The notes under the pieces were generated by a model. It was not told where the DNA came from, searched no databases, and saw only the letters and a list, made by a program, of their open reading frames with translations. Shown one piece after another: positions 21,660 through 31,290 of a stretch of 37,828 bases of DNA; within the stretch, counting starts at the first letter, position 1, and the number at the start of each line of letters is the position of its first letter. The stretch comes from Ferrovibrio sp. (GTDB lineage Bacteria > Pseudomonadota > Alphaproteobacteria > Ferrovibrionales > Ferrovibrionaceae), in assembly GCF_025869515.1 (NCBI RefSeq), contig NZ_JAOZVR010000107.1:1-37828 (forward strand), read 5' to 3'. The translations under genes and the position numbers were made by a program.

Positions 21660-22619
21660 AATGGGCGGCACGGGCGCGCGCCTCACTGTCTCGCGATACA
21701 GGATGTACAGCCCGCTGGCGATCACGATGGCGCAGCCGATCCAGGTCTGCACGTCCGGGAAATCGCCCCAGACATACCAGCCGATCAGCACCGACCACAG
21801 CAGATGCGTGTAGTCGAACGGCGATACCACGGCGGCCGGCGCCAGCCCGTAGGCGCGCGTCATGCACAGCTGCGCCGTGCCGCCGATGAGGCCGGTGCCG
21901 ATCAGCAGCAGCAGGTCGGTGAAATCAGGCGTCACCCAGAAGAACGGCAGCGCCAGCCCGGTGAGCAGCGTGCAGAAGGCCGTGAACCAGAAGGCAATGG
22001 TGGTGGAGGGTTCCAGGCGGCTGAGCTTGCGGATCTGGATGATGGCGAGCGCGTAAAGCAGGGTCGCCATCACCACGATCAGGCTGGCGCTTTCCAGCAT
22101 GCCGCTGCCGGGCCGGATGATCACCAGCATGCCGACAAAGCCCACGATAATGGCCGACCAGCGATGCAGGCCGACGCGTTCCTGCAGCAGCCAGACCGAC
22201 AGGCAGGCGATGAAGATCGGCGCGGCAAACGCAATCGCCGTCACCTCGGCGAGCGGCAGGAACTGGTAGGAGTAGAAAAACAGCAGCATGGCGCCGCAGC
22301 CGAACACCGAGCGCAGGCCATGGCCCGCCAGCTGCCGGGTCTTCAGCAGCGTCAGGGCATTGGCCAGCGTGGTGCCGAGATCATTACCCGCGCCGCCGGC
22401 GCCGCGCCACACCATCAGCAGGATGGGCGGGAAGGCAAACAGGCTGCGGAAGAACATGATCTGCACGGTGGGATAACCGGCCGTGAGCCATTTCACCAGC
22501 GCATCCATGATGCCGAACAACGACACCGCGATCAGGATGTAGCCGATGCCGAGCGGCGTGTTGGACACTTGCGTATGCACGGGAAAGACAGACATGGGAC
22601 TGCGGCTCAGACCTGACAT
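21648..22619 (-). CDS. EamA/DMT-family membrane transporter
   Basis: Drug/metabolite-superfamily permease of the inner membrane. The 323-residue protein shows about ten hydrophobic segments in two EamA halves: the first from about residue 25 (LGIGYILIAVSLFGIMDALVKW), the second ending near ALTWIG-type segments (VQTWIGCAIVIASGLYILY). The substrate is unknown; RhaT-like and S-adenosylmethionine-uptake-like members share this form. ATG 22619 and ATG 22595 are both possible starts, neither with a good ribosome site. The gene lies between two inverted hairpin-repeat pairs, its 3' end is duplicated as a tandem repeat, and a stable hairpin sits just before its start. Confidence 0.87.
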   Translation of the reverse strand: MSGLSRSPMSVFPVHTQVSNTPLGIGYILIAVSLFGIMDALVKWLTAGYPTVQIMFFRSLFAFPPILLMVWRGAGGAGNDLGTTLANALTLLKTRQLAGHGLRSVFGCGAMLLFFYSYQFLPLAEVTAIAFAAPIFIACLSVWLLQERVGLHRWSAIIVGFVGMLVIIRPGSGMLESASLIVVMATLLYALAIIQIRKLSRLEPSTTIAFWFTAFCTLLTGLALPFFWVTPDFTDLLLLIGTGLIGGTAQLCMTRAYGLAPAAVVSPFDYTHLLWSVLIGWYVWGDFPDVQTWIGCAIVIASGLYILYRETVRRAPVPPIVTE

Positions 22620-22623
22620 GAAA

Positions 22624-22653
22624 CGGCCCGGCTGGTTGTGCCATGCCGGGCCG
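22624..22653. other. Perfect hairpin just upstream of the EamA start
   Basis: CGGCCCGGC (22624-22632) and GCCGGGCCG (22645-22653) form a perfect 9-bp stem with a 12-nt loop, ending 4 nt before the EamA ATG at 22619. On the minus strand it is followed only by TTTC. It could hinder ribosome access if transcribed, or be a weak terminator. Confidence 0.55.
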
Positions 22654-22704
22654 TGGAATGCATCCCCTATCCATTATTTTGTCATTCACCCCTGCCACAC
22701 AAAC

Positions 22705-22794
22705 CGTCACCCCAGGGCTTGTCCCTAGGGTCCATCGCGCGTTCCGATACGCCGATGGTGCAGATGGACCCTTGGAATAAATCCGAGGGTGACG
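22705..22794. repeat. Inverted pair of 32-nt hairpin repeats (locus 3)
   Basis: Element A (22705-22736, plus) and element B (22763-22794, minus) are each exactly 32 nt, separated by 26 nt. Both have CGTCA and TCCATC ends around a 7-bp stem, each stem with one mismatch (CCCCAGG/CCTAGGG and CCCTCGG/CCAAGGG). Same family as loci 1 and 2. It lies between the EamA gene and the third binding-protein gene. Confidence 0.85.
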
Positions 22795-22828
22795 ATCTGC
22801 GTTACGAAGCGTCACTCCAGCGAAAGCA

Positions 22829-24007
22829 CTAAAACGCCAGCGACTCAGTCACCCGGGTCCAGCGACCGCCCTTCACCTGCACCATGAAAACCGACTCGCT
22901 GCCATGGCGCTTGTTCGGGCCGAAGGTCATCACCGGGCCACCGAAAATATCGGTGTAGCCCTGGATCGATTCCATCGCCTTGAGGAAGCTCTCCGTGGTG
23001 AGGTCCCTGCCGGCGCGGTCCAGCCCCATGACGATCAGGTCGGCGGCGACATAGGAAAACTGCGCCGCCGGATTGGGATCGGTGTTGTATTTGGCGCGAT
23101 ACTTCTCCACCCACTGCCGGATCGCCGGATTGGCGGAGTCGGGATACGGCGCCTCGATCTGCGTCATCGTATAGAGGCCCTCGGTGGCCCCGCCCGGCGC
23201 ACCCGAGACATTGAGATCGAAAGCCGCCGTGGTGCCGACCATGTCGACCGTCCAGCCCATCTTGCGGGCGGTGCTGTAGGCCAGGATGGTATCGCGGATG
23301 ATCGAGCCGAGCGCGATCAGGTCGCAATTGGCCGCCCGCAGCTTGGTCATCTGCGCGGTGAAGTCGGTGTCGGTGGGCTTATGCGTGGTGGCATCCGCCA
23401 GTTTGGCATTCATCGCCCCGAGCTGGTCGCGCGCCCCTTCGAAAATCTCGCGGCCGAAATCGGTATCCTGATACAGCGCGCAGACCGTCTTCTTGCCCCG
23501 CTTCTCGACGAAATGCTTCACCGCGCCGCGCATCTGCGCGTAATACGAGGCACCGGCCGCCCATTTCATCGGATGGAACGGCTCGTAAAGCTGCTTCGCC
23601 CAGCTGAGCGGGAAGAAGTTCGGCACCCCGGCCTTGAGCTGGTCGGGTATCACGGCGTTGTTCATCGGCGTGCCGGCGCCGAGCAGGATCAGGAAGACCT
23701 TGTCACGGTTGATCAGCTTGTTGCCGGCCTGCACCGCGCGCGGCACCTGATACTGGCTGTCCTCGATGATGTAGCGGATCTTGCGGCCCTGCACGCCGCC
23801 CTGGGCATTCACCTCGTCGAAACGCATGCGCGCCGCGTTGGAGGAATGCACGCCGAAAGCGGCCGCCACACCGGACAGGTCGGTATGAGTGCCGATGATC
23901 ACTTCGGTCTTGGTCACGCCCTGCTGCTTCTGCGCCGCGGCCTGACCGGCCGGCAGCAACAGCAGCGCGGCGACGGCGGTAAGGGTTACTCTGCCCAGGT
24001 TATGCAT
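22829..24007 (-). CDS. Branched-chain-amino-acid-type ABC substrate-binding protein (copy 3)
   Basis: Periplasmic binding protein of the HAAT (LivJ-like) type. The ATG at 24007 has a strong GGAGG site 5 nt away and gives 392 residues with a signal peptide (LTAVAALLLLPAGQAAAQ). The mature part begins GVTKTEVIIGTHTDLSG and has the Leu-binding-protein fold segments seen in the two upstream paralogues (VPRAVQAGNKLINRDK, TDFTAQMTKLRAANCD, APGGATEGLYTM). It is the most divergent of the three copies. It lies 105 bp after copy 2, with a GC-rich hairpin between. The ligand is unknown; a carboxylate or acyl compound is plausible from context. Confidence 0.9.
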   Translation of the reverse strand: MHNLGRVTLTAVAALLLLPAGQAAAQKQQGVTKTEVIIGTHTDLSGVAAAFGVHSSNAARMRFDEVNAQGGVQGRKIRYIIEDSQYQVPRAVQAGNKLINRDKVFLILLGAGTPMNNAVIPDQLKAGVPNFFPLSWAKQLYEPFHPMKWAAGASYYAQMRGAVKHFVEKRGKKTVCALYQDTDFGREIFEGARDQLGAMNAKLADATTHKPTDTDFTAQMTKLRAANCDLIALGSIIRDTILAYSTARKMGWTVDMVGTTAAFDLNVSGAPGGATEGLYTMTQIEAPYPDSANPAIRQWVEKYRAKYNTDPNPAAQFSYVAADLIVMGLDRAGRDLTTESFLKAMESIQGYTDIFGGPVMTFGPNKRHGSESVFMVQVKGGRWTRVTESLAF

Positions 24008-24046
24008 GTTTCCTCCGGATTTTCGTTTTCTGCGGTTCAAAGAATA

Positions 24047-24078
24047 CCGGCCGCGGCGCCAGGCTGCGCCGCGGCCGG
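24047..24078 (-). terminator. Strong hairpin between binding-protein copies 2 and 3
   Basis: A perfect 13-bp stem (24047-24059 with 24066-24078) has a 6-nt loop. On the minus strand it is followed by TATTCTTTG, a poor U tract. It may attenuate rather than fully stop transcription from copy 2 to copy 3, or stabilise the upstream transcript. Confidence 0.5.
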
Positions 24079-24112
24079 ATAGCGTGGAACGCACCGGCAG
24101 GCGCCGGAACGC

Positions 24113-25300
24113 TTACATGCCGTAGCGTACCGGGCCGGCGATCTGCACGAAGCGGCCCTTCTGCACCTGATGCAGGAAAGCCTCGTCGGCGCCCTGGTGC
24201 TTGTTCGGCCCATAGCTGACCGCCGGGCCGCCGAAGATGTCGCGGAAGCCCTGGATGCCTTCTATCGCCGCCACCATCTTGTCGGTATTGAGGTCCCTCC
24301 CGGCACGATCAAGCGCGAAGATCAGCTGGTCCATCAGACCGTAGCCGTAGACGGCGCCGATATTCACGTCGACACCGAACTTGGCCTTGTACTTGTCCAT
24401 GAAGGCCGCCACCTGCGGCGATGCCGTATCGCGATAGGGCATCACGGTGCCGGCCATCACAAACAGGCCTTCCGTCGCGCCGCCGGGCGCGCCGGCAACG
24501 ATCTGGTCGTAATTGGCCGACTGGCCGAGGAAGTCGACGTCCCAGCCCATCTTCCGCGCCGTGCCGTAGGGCACGATGGCATCGCGCACGATGGTGCCCA
24601 TCACCACGATGTCGCAATTGGCGGAACGCAGTTTGGTGATCTGCCCGGTGAAGTCGGTATCCGCCGGCTTGTTGGTGGCGGTTTCGACCACTGGCATGTT
24701 CATCGCCTTGGCCTGGTCCTGCACGGCCTCCAGGATTTCCTTGCCGAAGTCGGTATCCTGATACAGCGTGCAGAAGCGCTTCTTGCCCTTGTTGGCCACC
24801 ATCCATTTCATGCCGGCGCGGATCTGATCGTAATACGACGACAGGCCGGCGAATTTCAGCCGGTGAAGCGGTTCCGACATCTGCCGCGCCGCCGTGATCG
24901 GCGAGAAGTTGATTACGCCGGCCTTGAGCTGGTCGGGCAGCACCGCATTGTTCATCGGTGTGCCGAGCGCGCCGGCCATGATGAAGATATTGTCGCGGTT
25001 GATCAGCTTGTTGGCCGCCTGCACGGCGCGCGGCACCTGATACTGGTTGTCCTCGACGATCAGCCTGATCTTGCGGCCGTAGATGCCGCCCTGTTCGTTG
25101 ACCTCGTCGATGCGCAGCCGCATCGCATTCGAGGAATGCACGCCATAGCTTGCCGCCGGGCCGCTCAGGTCCGTATGCATGCCGATGACGATCTCGCTCT
25201 TGGTTACCCCACGCACCTTGCCGGTCTGCGCCATAGCAGCGCCGGCGATTGCCACTGTACCGGTCACGACCGCGGCCGTGAGCACATGGACCCTACGCAT
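24113..25300 (-). CDS. Branched-chain-amino-acid-type ABC substrate-binding protein (copy 2)
   Basis: Periplasmic HAAT-type binding protein of 395 residues with a signal peptide (VLTAAVVTGTVAIAGAAMAQ). The ATG has GGGAGG about 6 nt upstream. The mature protein starts GVTKSEIVIGMHTDLSGPAA and is clearly paralogous to copy 1 over its length (shared VPRAVQAANKLINRD, LYQDTDFGKEILEAVQDQAK, VMPYRDTASPQVAA segments). A strong terminator (25425-25450) separates it from copy 1, so it should have its own promoter in the 124 bp between, where I could not identify convincing boxes. The ligand is unknown. Confidence 0.92.
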   Translation of the reverse strand: MRRVHVLTAAVVTGTVAIAGAAMAQTGKVRGVTKSEIVIGMHTDLSGPAASYGVHSSNAMRLRIDEVNEQGGIYGRKIRLIVEDNQYQVPRAVQAANKLINRDNIFIMAGALGTPMNNAVLPDQLKAGVINFSPITAARQMSEPLHRLKFAGLSSYYDQIRAGMKWMVANKGKKRFCTLYQDTDFGKEILEAVQDQAKAMNMPVVETATNKPADTDFTGQITKLRSANCDIVVMGTIVRDAIVPYGTARKMGWDVDFLGQSANYDQIVAGAPGGATEGLFVMAGTVMPYRDTASPQVAAFMDKYKAKFGVDVNIGAVYGYGLMDQLIFALDRAGRDLNTDKMVAAIEGIQGFRDIFGGPAVSYGPNKHQGADEAFLHQVQKGRFVQIAGPVRYGM

Positions 25301-25417
25301 GCGGACCTCCCTCGTTTTTGTGGTCTTGCGGTTTAGCTTGACCCGGGAAGCTTAGTCCTCCGTGCCGGGCGGTCCTATACGGATTCTGCGCCGGCATCGC
25401 GTTGCTGCGACGCACAA

Positions 25418-25450
25418 AAGCAAAGAGGCCCGCGGTTTCCCGCGGGCCTC
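25418..25450 (-). terminator. Intrinsic terminator after binding-protein copy 1
   Basis: A perfect 11-bp stem (GAGGCCCGCGG, 25425-25435, with its complement 25440-25450) has a GAAA tetraloop on the minus strand and is followed by TTTGCTTTTG. It lies 30 nt past the stop of copy 1 and marks the end of the liv transporter operon. Confidence 0.9.
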
Positions 25451-25480
25451 TCGCAATAGGCCGTAACCAGACGATTGAGA

Positions 25481-26662
25481 TCAATACTTGATCGGCCCGT
25501 CGGCGATCTGCACGAAGCGACCCTTCTGGATCTGGTAGAACAGCACGTCGGTGGTGCCCTGATGCTTCTGCGGGCCGAAGCTGATCACCGGACCGCCGAA
25601 GATGTCACGATAGCCGCTGATGCCTTCCAGCGCCTTGAGGAACTTCTCGGTGGTGAGGTCCTTGCCGGCACGATCGAGCGCCGTGACGATCAGGTCGGCG
25701 ATGTTGTGGCCGTAAACCGAACCGATATTCGGATCGCTGTTGTACTTGGCCTTGTAGGCATCCCACCAGGCCGCAACCTGCGGCGAGGCGGTGTCGCGAT
25801 ACGGCATCACGGTGCCGGCACCCACATAGAGGCCCTCGGTCGACCCGCCCGGCGCCGAAGCGACGATCTGGTCGAAGCTGGCCGACTGCGACACGAAGTC
25901 CACATCGGTCCAGCCCATCTTGCGCGCGGTGGCATAGGGCACGATGGCGTCGCGCACGATGGCGCCCATCGCCACCAGGTCGCAGCCGGCGGTGCGCAGC
26001 TTGGAAATCTGCGCAGTGAAGTCGGTAGCGATCGGCGTGTTGGTGGCGGTTTCAACCACCGGCATGTTCATCGCCTTGGCCTGGTCCTGCACGGCTTCCA
26101 GGATTTCCTTGCCGAAATCGGTGTCCTGGTACAGCGTGCAGAGCTTCTTGCGGCTGTTCTTCGCTACCAGGTATTTGATGCCCGCGCGGGTGTGATCATA
26201 GTAGCTGGAGAAGGTCTGGAACTTCAGCGGATGGAACGGCTCCGCCATCGAGCGGGCAGCGGTCAGCGGCGCCAGGTTGGGCACGCCGGCCTTGAACTGG
26301 TCGGGGAACACCGCGTTGTTCATCGGCGTGCCGAGCGCGCCGGCCATCAGGAAGATCTTGTCGCGGTTGATCAGCTTGTTGGCCGCCTGCACCGCGCGTG
26401 GCACCTGATACTGGTGATCTTCCACGATCAGCCGCAGCTTGCGGCCATGGATGCCGCCTTCGCCGTTGATCCGGTCGAAATACAGCCGCATGGCATTCGA
26501 CACATGCACGCCATAGGACGCCGCCGGGCCGCTGAGATCGGTATGCTGGCCAATCACGACTTCCGACTTGCTGACGCCGCGAACCGCCTGGGCCTCCGCG
26601 GTCGCGGCGAGGCCGACAACCGCCGCAAAAGCCGCCGTGGCGGCTACAATTCTCGTACGCAT
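25481..26662 (-). CDS. Branched-chain-amino-acid-type ABC substrate-binding protein (copy 1)
   Basis: Periplasmic HAAT-type binding protein and probably the cognate receptor of the adjacent Liv transporter, since it closes that operon. ATG 26662 is preferred over ATG 26668 because GGGAG lies 7 nt before the former and only 1 nt before the latter; it gives 393 residues. Signal peptide: IVAATAAFAAVVGLAATAEAQ. Mature start: GVSKSEVVIGQHTDLSG. It shares long segments with copy 2 (LYQDTDFGKEILEAVQDQAK), so the two arose by tandem duplication. It is 57 bp downstream of the acyl-CoA ligase gene and followed by a strong terminator. Confidence 0.92.
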   Translation of the reverse strand: MRTRIVAATAAFAAVVGLAATAEAQAVRGVSKSEVVIGQHTDLSGPAASYGVHVSNAMRLYFDRINGEGGIHGRKLRLIVEDHQYQVPRAVQAANKLINRDKIFLMAGALGTPMNNAVFPDQFKAGVPNLAPLTAARSMAEPFHPLKFQTFSSYYDHTRAGIKYLVAKNSRKKLCTLYQDTDFGKEILEAVQDQAKAMNMPVVETATNTPIATDFTAQISKLRTAGCDLVAMGAIVRDAIVPYATARKMGWTDVDFVSQSASFDQIVASAPGGSTEGLYVGAGTVMPYRDTASPQVAAWWDAYKAKYNSDPNIGSVYGHNIADLIVTALDRAGKDLTTEKFLKALEGISGYRDIFGGPVISFGPQKHQGTTDVLFYQIQKGRFVQIADGPIKY

Positions 26663-26719
26663 CCTCATTCTCCCTTTTTCAGTAAACCGTTGGATCAGCT
26701 TACACTTCGCCGGTCGCCG

Positions 26720-28588
26720 TCAGGCGCCGGCATACATTTCCTCGATCAGAGGCTTGTATTTCTCGTTCACGAACTTGCGCTTCAGCTTCATCGTCGGAGT
26801 CAGTTCGTCATCCTCGGCGGTGAGCTGCTGGTCGATCAGGCGGAATTTCTTGATCGTCTCGACACGGGCGAAGTTCTTGTTGACCTTCTCGATCTCGCTC
26901 CAGATCAGTTCCTGCACTTCCTTGGCCCGGCACAGCGAGGCGAAGTTGGTGAAGGGCACGTTGAGATCCTGGGCGTATTTCACCACGTTGTCGTGGTCGA
27001 TCATGATCAGGCAGGTCAGATAGGCGCGGCGGTCGCCGATCACCACTGCATCCGAGACATAGGGGCTGAATTTCAGCTGGTTCTCGATTTCCGACGGCGT
27101 GATGTTCTTGCCGCCCGCGGTGATGATGATGTCCTTCATGCGGTCGGTGATGCGGTACCAGCCCTCGTTGTCGACCACGCCGACATCGCCGGTATGCAGC
27201 CAGCCATCGACGATGGTCTCCGCCGTCTTGGTCGGGTTGTTCAGGTAGCCCATGAAGACATGCGGCCCCTTGAGCAGGATCTCGCCGTCCGGGCTGATCT
27301 TCACCTCGGTATTCGGCACAGCCTGGCCGATCATGCCGAGCTTGATCTCGTCCATCTGCGGCGAGGTGGCGAGCCCGACATTCTCGGTCTGGCCGTAAAC
27401 CTCGCGCATGTCCTTGCCGAGCGCCAGGTACCACTTGATCAGGTCGGGCGAGATCGGGGCGGCGCCGGTGACCAGCCATTTGCAGCGGTCGATGCCGATG
27501 ATGCGCTTGATGTTCTTCAGCACCAGATGGTCGGCCAGCCAGAAGGCGAGCTTCAGACCGGGCGAGGGCGTGCGCCGCTCGAGCCGGCATTGCGCCATCT
27601 TGTAGCCGATGCCGAGCGCCGTCCTGTAGGCGAATTTGCCCAGTCCGGTGGCATCCTTCATGCGGATGGCGATGCCGGAATAGAACTTCTCCCAGAGCCG
27701 CGGCACCGCGAAGAACACGGTGGGCTGCACCTCCTGCAGGTTCTGCGGGATGGTTTCCGGGCTTTCGGCGAAATTCACCGTCGAGCCGGAGCGGATCGGC
27801 CACAGCAGGGTGAAGCCGCGTTCGGCGATATGGCACAGCGGCAGGAAGCTGAGCTGCTCGTCGGTCTCGCCCTGCTCCAGCAGCCGCCCGGCAGTCTCCA
27901 TCTGGAACACCAGGTTGCGATGGCTGATCATCGCGCCCTTCGGCGCCCCGGTGGTGCCCGAGGTGTAGATCAGGATGGCGAGGTCGTCGGGCCGGCCGAG
28001 CTTGAGCTGGTCTTCCCAGAAGGCCGGATGGGCCTTCTCATAGTCGCGGCCGAGCTGCAGCAGCGCATCGAAGCTGATCACCATCGGATCGCGGAAATCG
28101 GCCAGGCCTTCCATGTCGATGACGACGATCTTGCGCAAACTCGGGCAGCGGTCGCGCACTTCCAGAATCTTGTCGAGCTGCTCGTCATTCTCGGCGATGT
28201 AGACCACCGTCCGGCTGTCGTTGCAGATGTATTCCACCTGCTTGGCGGAATCGGTGGTGTAGATGCCGTTGGTGACGGCGCCGATGCCCTGGCTGCCGAG
28301 ATCGGCATAGAGCCATTGCGGATTGCCCTCGGAGATGATCGAGACCACCTCGCCGCGCTTCACGCCGAGCGCGGCAAACCCTAAGCCGGCATGCTTGGCA
28401 TTGTCGCCATACTGCCGCCAGGTGATCGAATTCCAGATGCCGAGATCCTTCTCGCGCAAAGCCACCTTGTCGCCGCGCTCGGCCACCTTGCGCCAGAAAT
28501 AGCGCGGCAGGGTGTCGCGTTCGATGATGGCGAGGATATCGGCATCGATGGCAATGCCGGTTTTCGGGTCGACCGTCTTGGCACTCAT
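26720..28588 (-). CDS. Long-chain-type acyl-CoA synthetase (AMP-forming)
   Basis: ANL-superfamily ligase forming an acyl-CoA through an acyl-adenylate. From ATG 28588 (GGGAGG 5 nt upstream) it has 622 residues, typical of the COG1022 (bacterial ACSL) branch. The P-loop motif IYTSGTTGAPKGAM lies at about residue 205, followed by the VYGQTE adenine motif, WLHTGDVG, and ITAGGKNITPSEIEN. The C terminus has the catalytic Lys segment (PTMKLKRKFVNEKY). Its place between livF and a binding protein suggests that it activates the imported compound. Substrate (fatty, aromatic or dicarboxylic acid) cannot be told from the sequence. Confidence 0.93.
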   Translation of the reverse strand: MSAKTVDPKTGIAIDADILAIIERDTLPRYFWRKVAERGDKVALREKDLGIWNSITWRQYGDNAKHAGLGFAALGVKRGEVVSIISEGNPQWLYADLGSQGIGAVTNGIYTTDSAKQVEYICNDSRTVVYIAENDEQLDKILEVRDRCPSLRKIVVIDMEGLADFRDPMVISFDALLQLGRDYEKAHPAFWEDQLKLGRPDDLAILIYTSGTTGAPKGAMISHRNLVFQMETAGRLLEQGETDEQLSFLPLCHIAERGFTLLWPIRSGSTVNFAESPETIPQNLQEVQPTVFFAVPRLWEKFYSGIAIRMKDATGLGKFAYRTALGIGYKMAQCRLERRTPSPGLKLAFWLADHLVLKNIKRIIGIDRCKWLVTGAAPISPDLIKWYLALGKDMREVYGQTENVGLATSPQMDEIKLGMIGQAVPNTEVKISPDGEILLKGPHVFMGYLNNPTKTAETIVDGWLHTGDVGVVDNEGWYRITDRMKDIIITAGGKNITPSEIENQLKFSPYVSDAVVIGDRRAYLTCLIMIDHDNVVKYAQDLNVPFTNFASLCRAKEVQELIWSEIEKVNKNFARVETIKKFRLIDQQLTAEDDELTPTMKLKRKFVNEKYKPLIEEMYAGA

Positions 28589-28622
28589 ACCAGCCTCCCT
28601 GTGGCGCCTGGCGCCCAAGTGA

Positions 28623-29444
<822 letters not shown>

Positions 29445-29445
29445 C

Positions 29446-30204
29446 TCAGCCTCCCAGATAGGCTTTGATGACTTCGGGATGGCTCTGCACCTCCGACGGC
29501 GTGCCCAGCGCCAGCACGCGGCCGTAATTCAGCGCCAGTACGCGGTCCGACACCTCATTGACCAGGCCCATGTCGTGTTCGACCATCAGCACGGTGATGC
29601 CGAGCTCGTTGCGGATGTCGTGAATCCAGAAGGCCATGTCCTCGGTTTCCTCGGTATTGAGGCCCGAGGAGGGTTCGTCGAGCAGCAGCAGCTTCGGCTC
29701 GGTGCACAGCGCGCGCGCCAGCTCCACCACCTTGCGGGCGCCGTAGGGCAGGTTGACGATATAGGTGTCGCGGTAATGCTGCAGGTCGAGGAAGTCGATC
29801 ACATGCTCGACCTTCTCGCGATGCGCCAGCTCCATCTTGCGCACGCTGGGCAGGAACAGCAGCTGCGAGGCGATATTGCCGCCGCGATGGGCATGGCGGC
29901 CGAGCAGCAGGTTGTGCAGCACGGTGGCATGCTCGAACAGCTCGATATTCTGGAAGGTGCGGGCGATGCCGAGCGCGGCGATCTTGTGCGGCGCCACCTG
30001 GGTGATGTCGTTGCCCTCGAAGCGCAGCGCGCCGCTGGTCGGGTCGTAGATGCGGCTGATCAGGTTGAACACCGTGGTCTTGCCGGCGCCGTTCGGGCCG
30101 ATGATGGTGAAGACCTGACCCTTCTGCACGTCGAAGCTGACGCCGTCGACCGCCTTGATGCCGCCGAAGTTGATGGCGAGGTTATCGGCCTGAAACAGCG
30201 TCAC
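29446..30204 (-). CDS. livG: Liv-type ABC transporter ATP-binding protein LivG
   Basis: Second ATPase subunit. The 252-residue protein has Walker A GPNGAGKTT, Q-loop FQNIELF, Walker B LLLLDEPSSGLN and the EHDMGLV switch segment. The signature is LPYGARKVVELARAL, the form usual in LivG rather than canonical LSGGQ. Translation starts at GTG 30204, which overlaps the livM stop (GTGA), with GGAG about 9 nt upstream; this implies coupling. It lies between livM and livF. Confidence 0.94.
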   Translation of the reverse strand: MTLFQADNLAINFGGIKAVDGVSFDVQKGQVFTIIGPNGAGKTTVFNLISRIYDPTSGALRFEGNDITQVAPHKIAALGIARTFQNIELFEHATVLHNLLLGRHAHRGGNIASQLLFLPSVRKMELAHREKVEHVIDFLDLQHYRDTYIVNLPYGARKVVELARALCTEPKLLLLDEPSSGLNTEETEDMAFWIHDIRNELGITVLMVEHDMGLVNEVSDRVLALNYGRVLALGTPSEVQSHPEVIKAYLGG

Positions 30205-31277
30205 CGGTTGCGCTCCGATTTGGTGTAGGTCTTCTGGCGCTTGAAGGTCGCCTTCTTGTAGAGCGGGAAGAGCGAGAAATAGAGCTTCACCTTGAGCCAG
30301 CGGCCGTAGATGCCGAGCGGCTCGAACAGGATGAAGAAGACCAGGATCAGGCCGAAGATGCCCGGTTCCAGGCCGGGCTGGCGCGAGACGCTTTCCGGCA
30401 GGTAGTCGCGCAGGATGGCGATCAGCTGCGGCAGCGAGCCGACGAAGATGGCGCCGTAGATCGCGCCGTGCAGCGAGCCGAGCCCGCCGACCACCACCAT
30501 CAGCAGCAGCTGGATCGAGAGCAGGATGTTGAAGGCATCCGGCGCCAGGTAGCCGATCTTGTGGGCGAACAGCGTGCCGCCGAAGCCGGTGAAGCCGGCC
30601 GAGAGCGAAAACGCCAGCGTCTTGTAGGCGGCGAGGTTGACGCCCATCGACTGGGCGGCGATTTCCGAATCGCGGATCGCCACGAAAGCCCGGCCGGTGG
30701 GCGAGCGCAGCAGGTTGAGCGCCGCCAGCACTGCCAGCACCAGGGCGCCGAAGGCGATGTAGTAGAACGGCACGTCGTCGACGATGGAAATCCCGAACAC
30801 TTCCGGCCGGTCGACGGCGAAGCCCTTGAAGCCGCCGGTGACATGTTCCCAGCGGATCAGGATCTGCTCGATGATGAAGGCGAAGGCCAGCGTGGCGATG
30901 GCGAGATAGACACCGGTGAGCCGCAGCGCCGGCCGGCCGATCACGGCGCCGATCACCGCCGAGAGCAGCGTGGCGACCGGGATCGAGATGAAGAACGGCA
31001 CGCCGAGATTGAGCAGGATGGCATGGGTATAGGCGCCGATGCCGAGGAAGGCGGCATGGCCGAGCGACACCTGGCCGGTATAGCCGGTCAGCAGCATCAG
31101 GCCGATGCCGACGATGGAGAGGATGAAGACGTAGGAAATCTCGCCGAGCCAGAAATCCTCCAGCACGAAGGGCGCGGCCAGCAGCACCAGGACCAGCAGG
31201 CCGTACCAGAACCGGTCCGTGTTGTCGCGGAACAGGTCGATGTCCTGGTTGTAGTCGGTCTTGAAGAAGAAGCGCAT
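30201..31277 (-). CDS. livM: Liv-type ABC transporter permease LivM
   Basis: Inner-membrane permease of the HAAT importer. From ATG 31277 (AAGGA 10 nt upstream, overlapping the livH stop) it has 358 residues. The N-terminal cytoplasmic stretch MRFFFKTDYNQDIDLF precedes about eight to ten membrane segments; family segments include GLMLLTGYTGQVSLGHAAFLGIGAY and GGLGSLHGAIYGA. The C-terminal tail is Lys/Arg-rich (YKKATFKRQKTYTKSERNR), fitting the cytoplasmic side. It is 13 bp after livH and overlaps livG. Confidence 0.94.
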   Translation of the reverse strand: MRFFFKTDYNQDIDLFRDNTDRFWYGLLVLVLLAAPFVLEDFWLGEISYVFILSIVGIGLMLLTGYTGQVSLGHAAFLGIGAYTHAILLNLGVPFFISIPVATLLSAVIGAVIGRPALRLTGVYLAIATLAFAFIIEQILIRWEHVTGGFKGFAVDRPEVFGISIVDDVPFYYIAFGALVLAVLAALNLLRSPTGRAFVAIRDSEIAAQSMGVNLAAYKTLAFSLSAGFTGFGGTLFAHKIGYLAPDAFNILLSIQLLLMVVVGGLGSLHGAIYGAIFVGSLPQLIAILRDYLPESVSRQPGLEPGIFGLILVFFILFEPLGIYGRWLKVKLYFSLFPLYKKATFKRQKTYTKSERNR

Positions 31278-31290
31278 GACTGTCTGTTCC

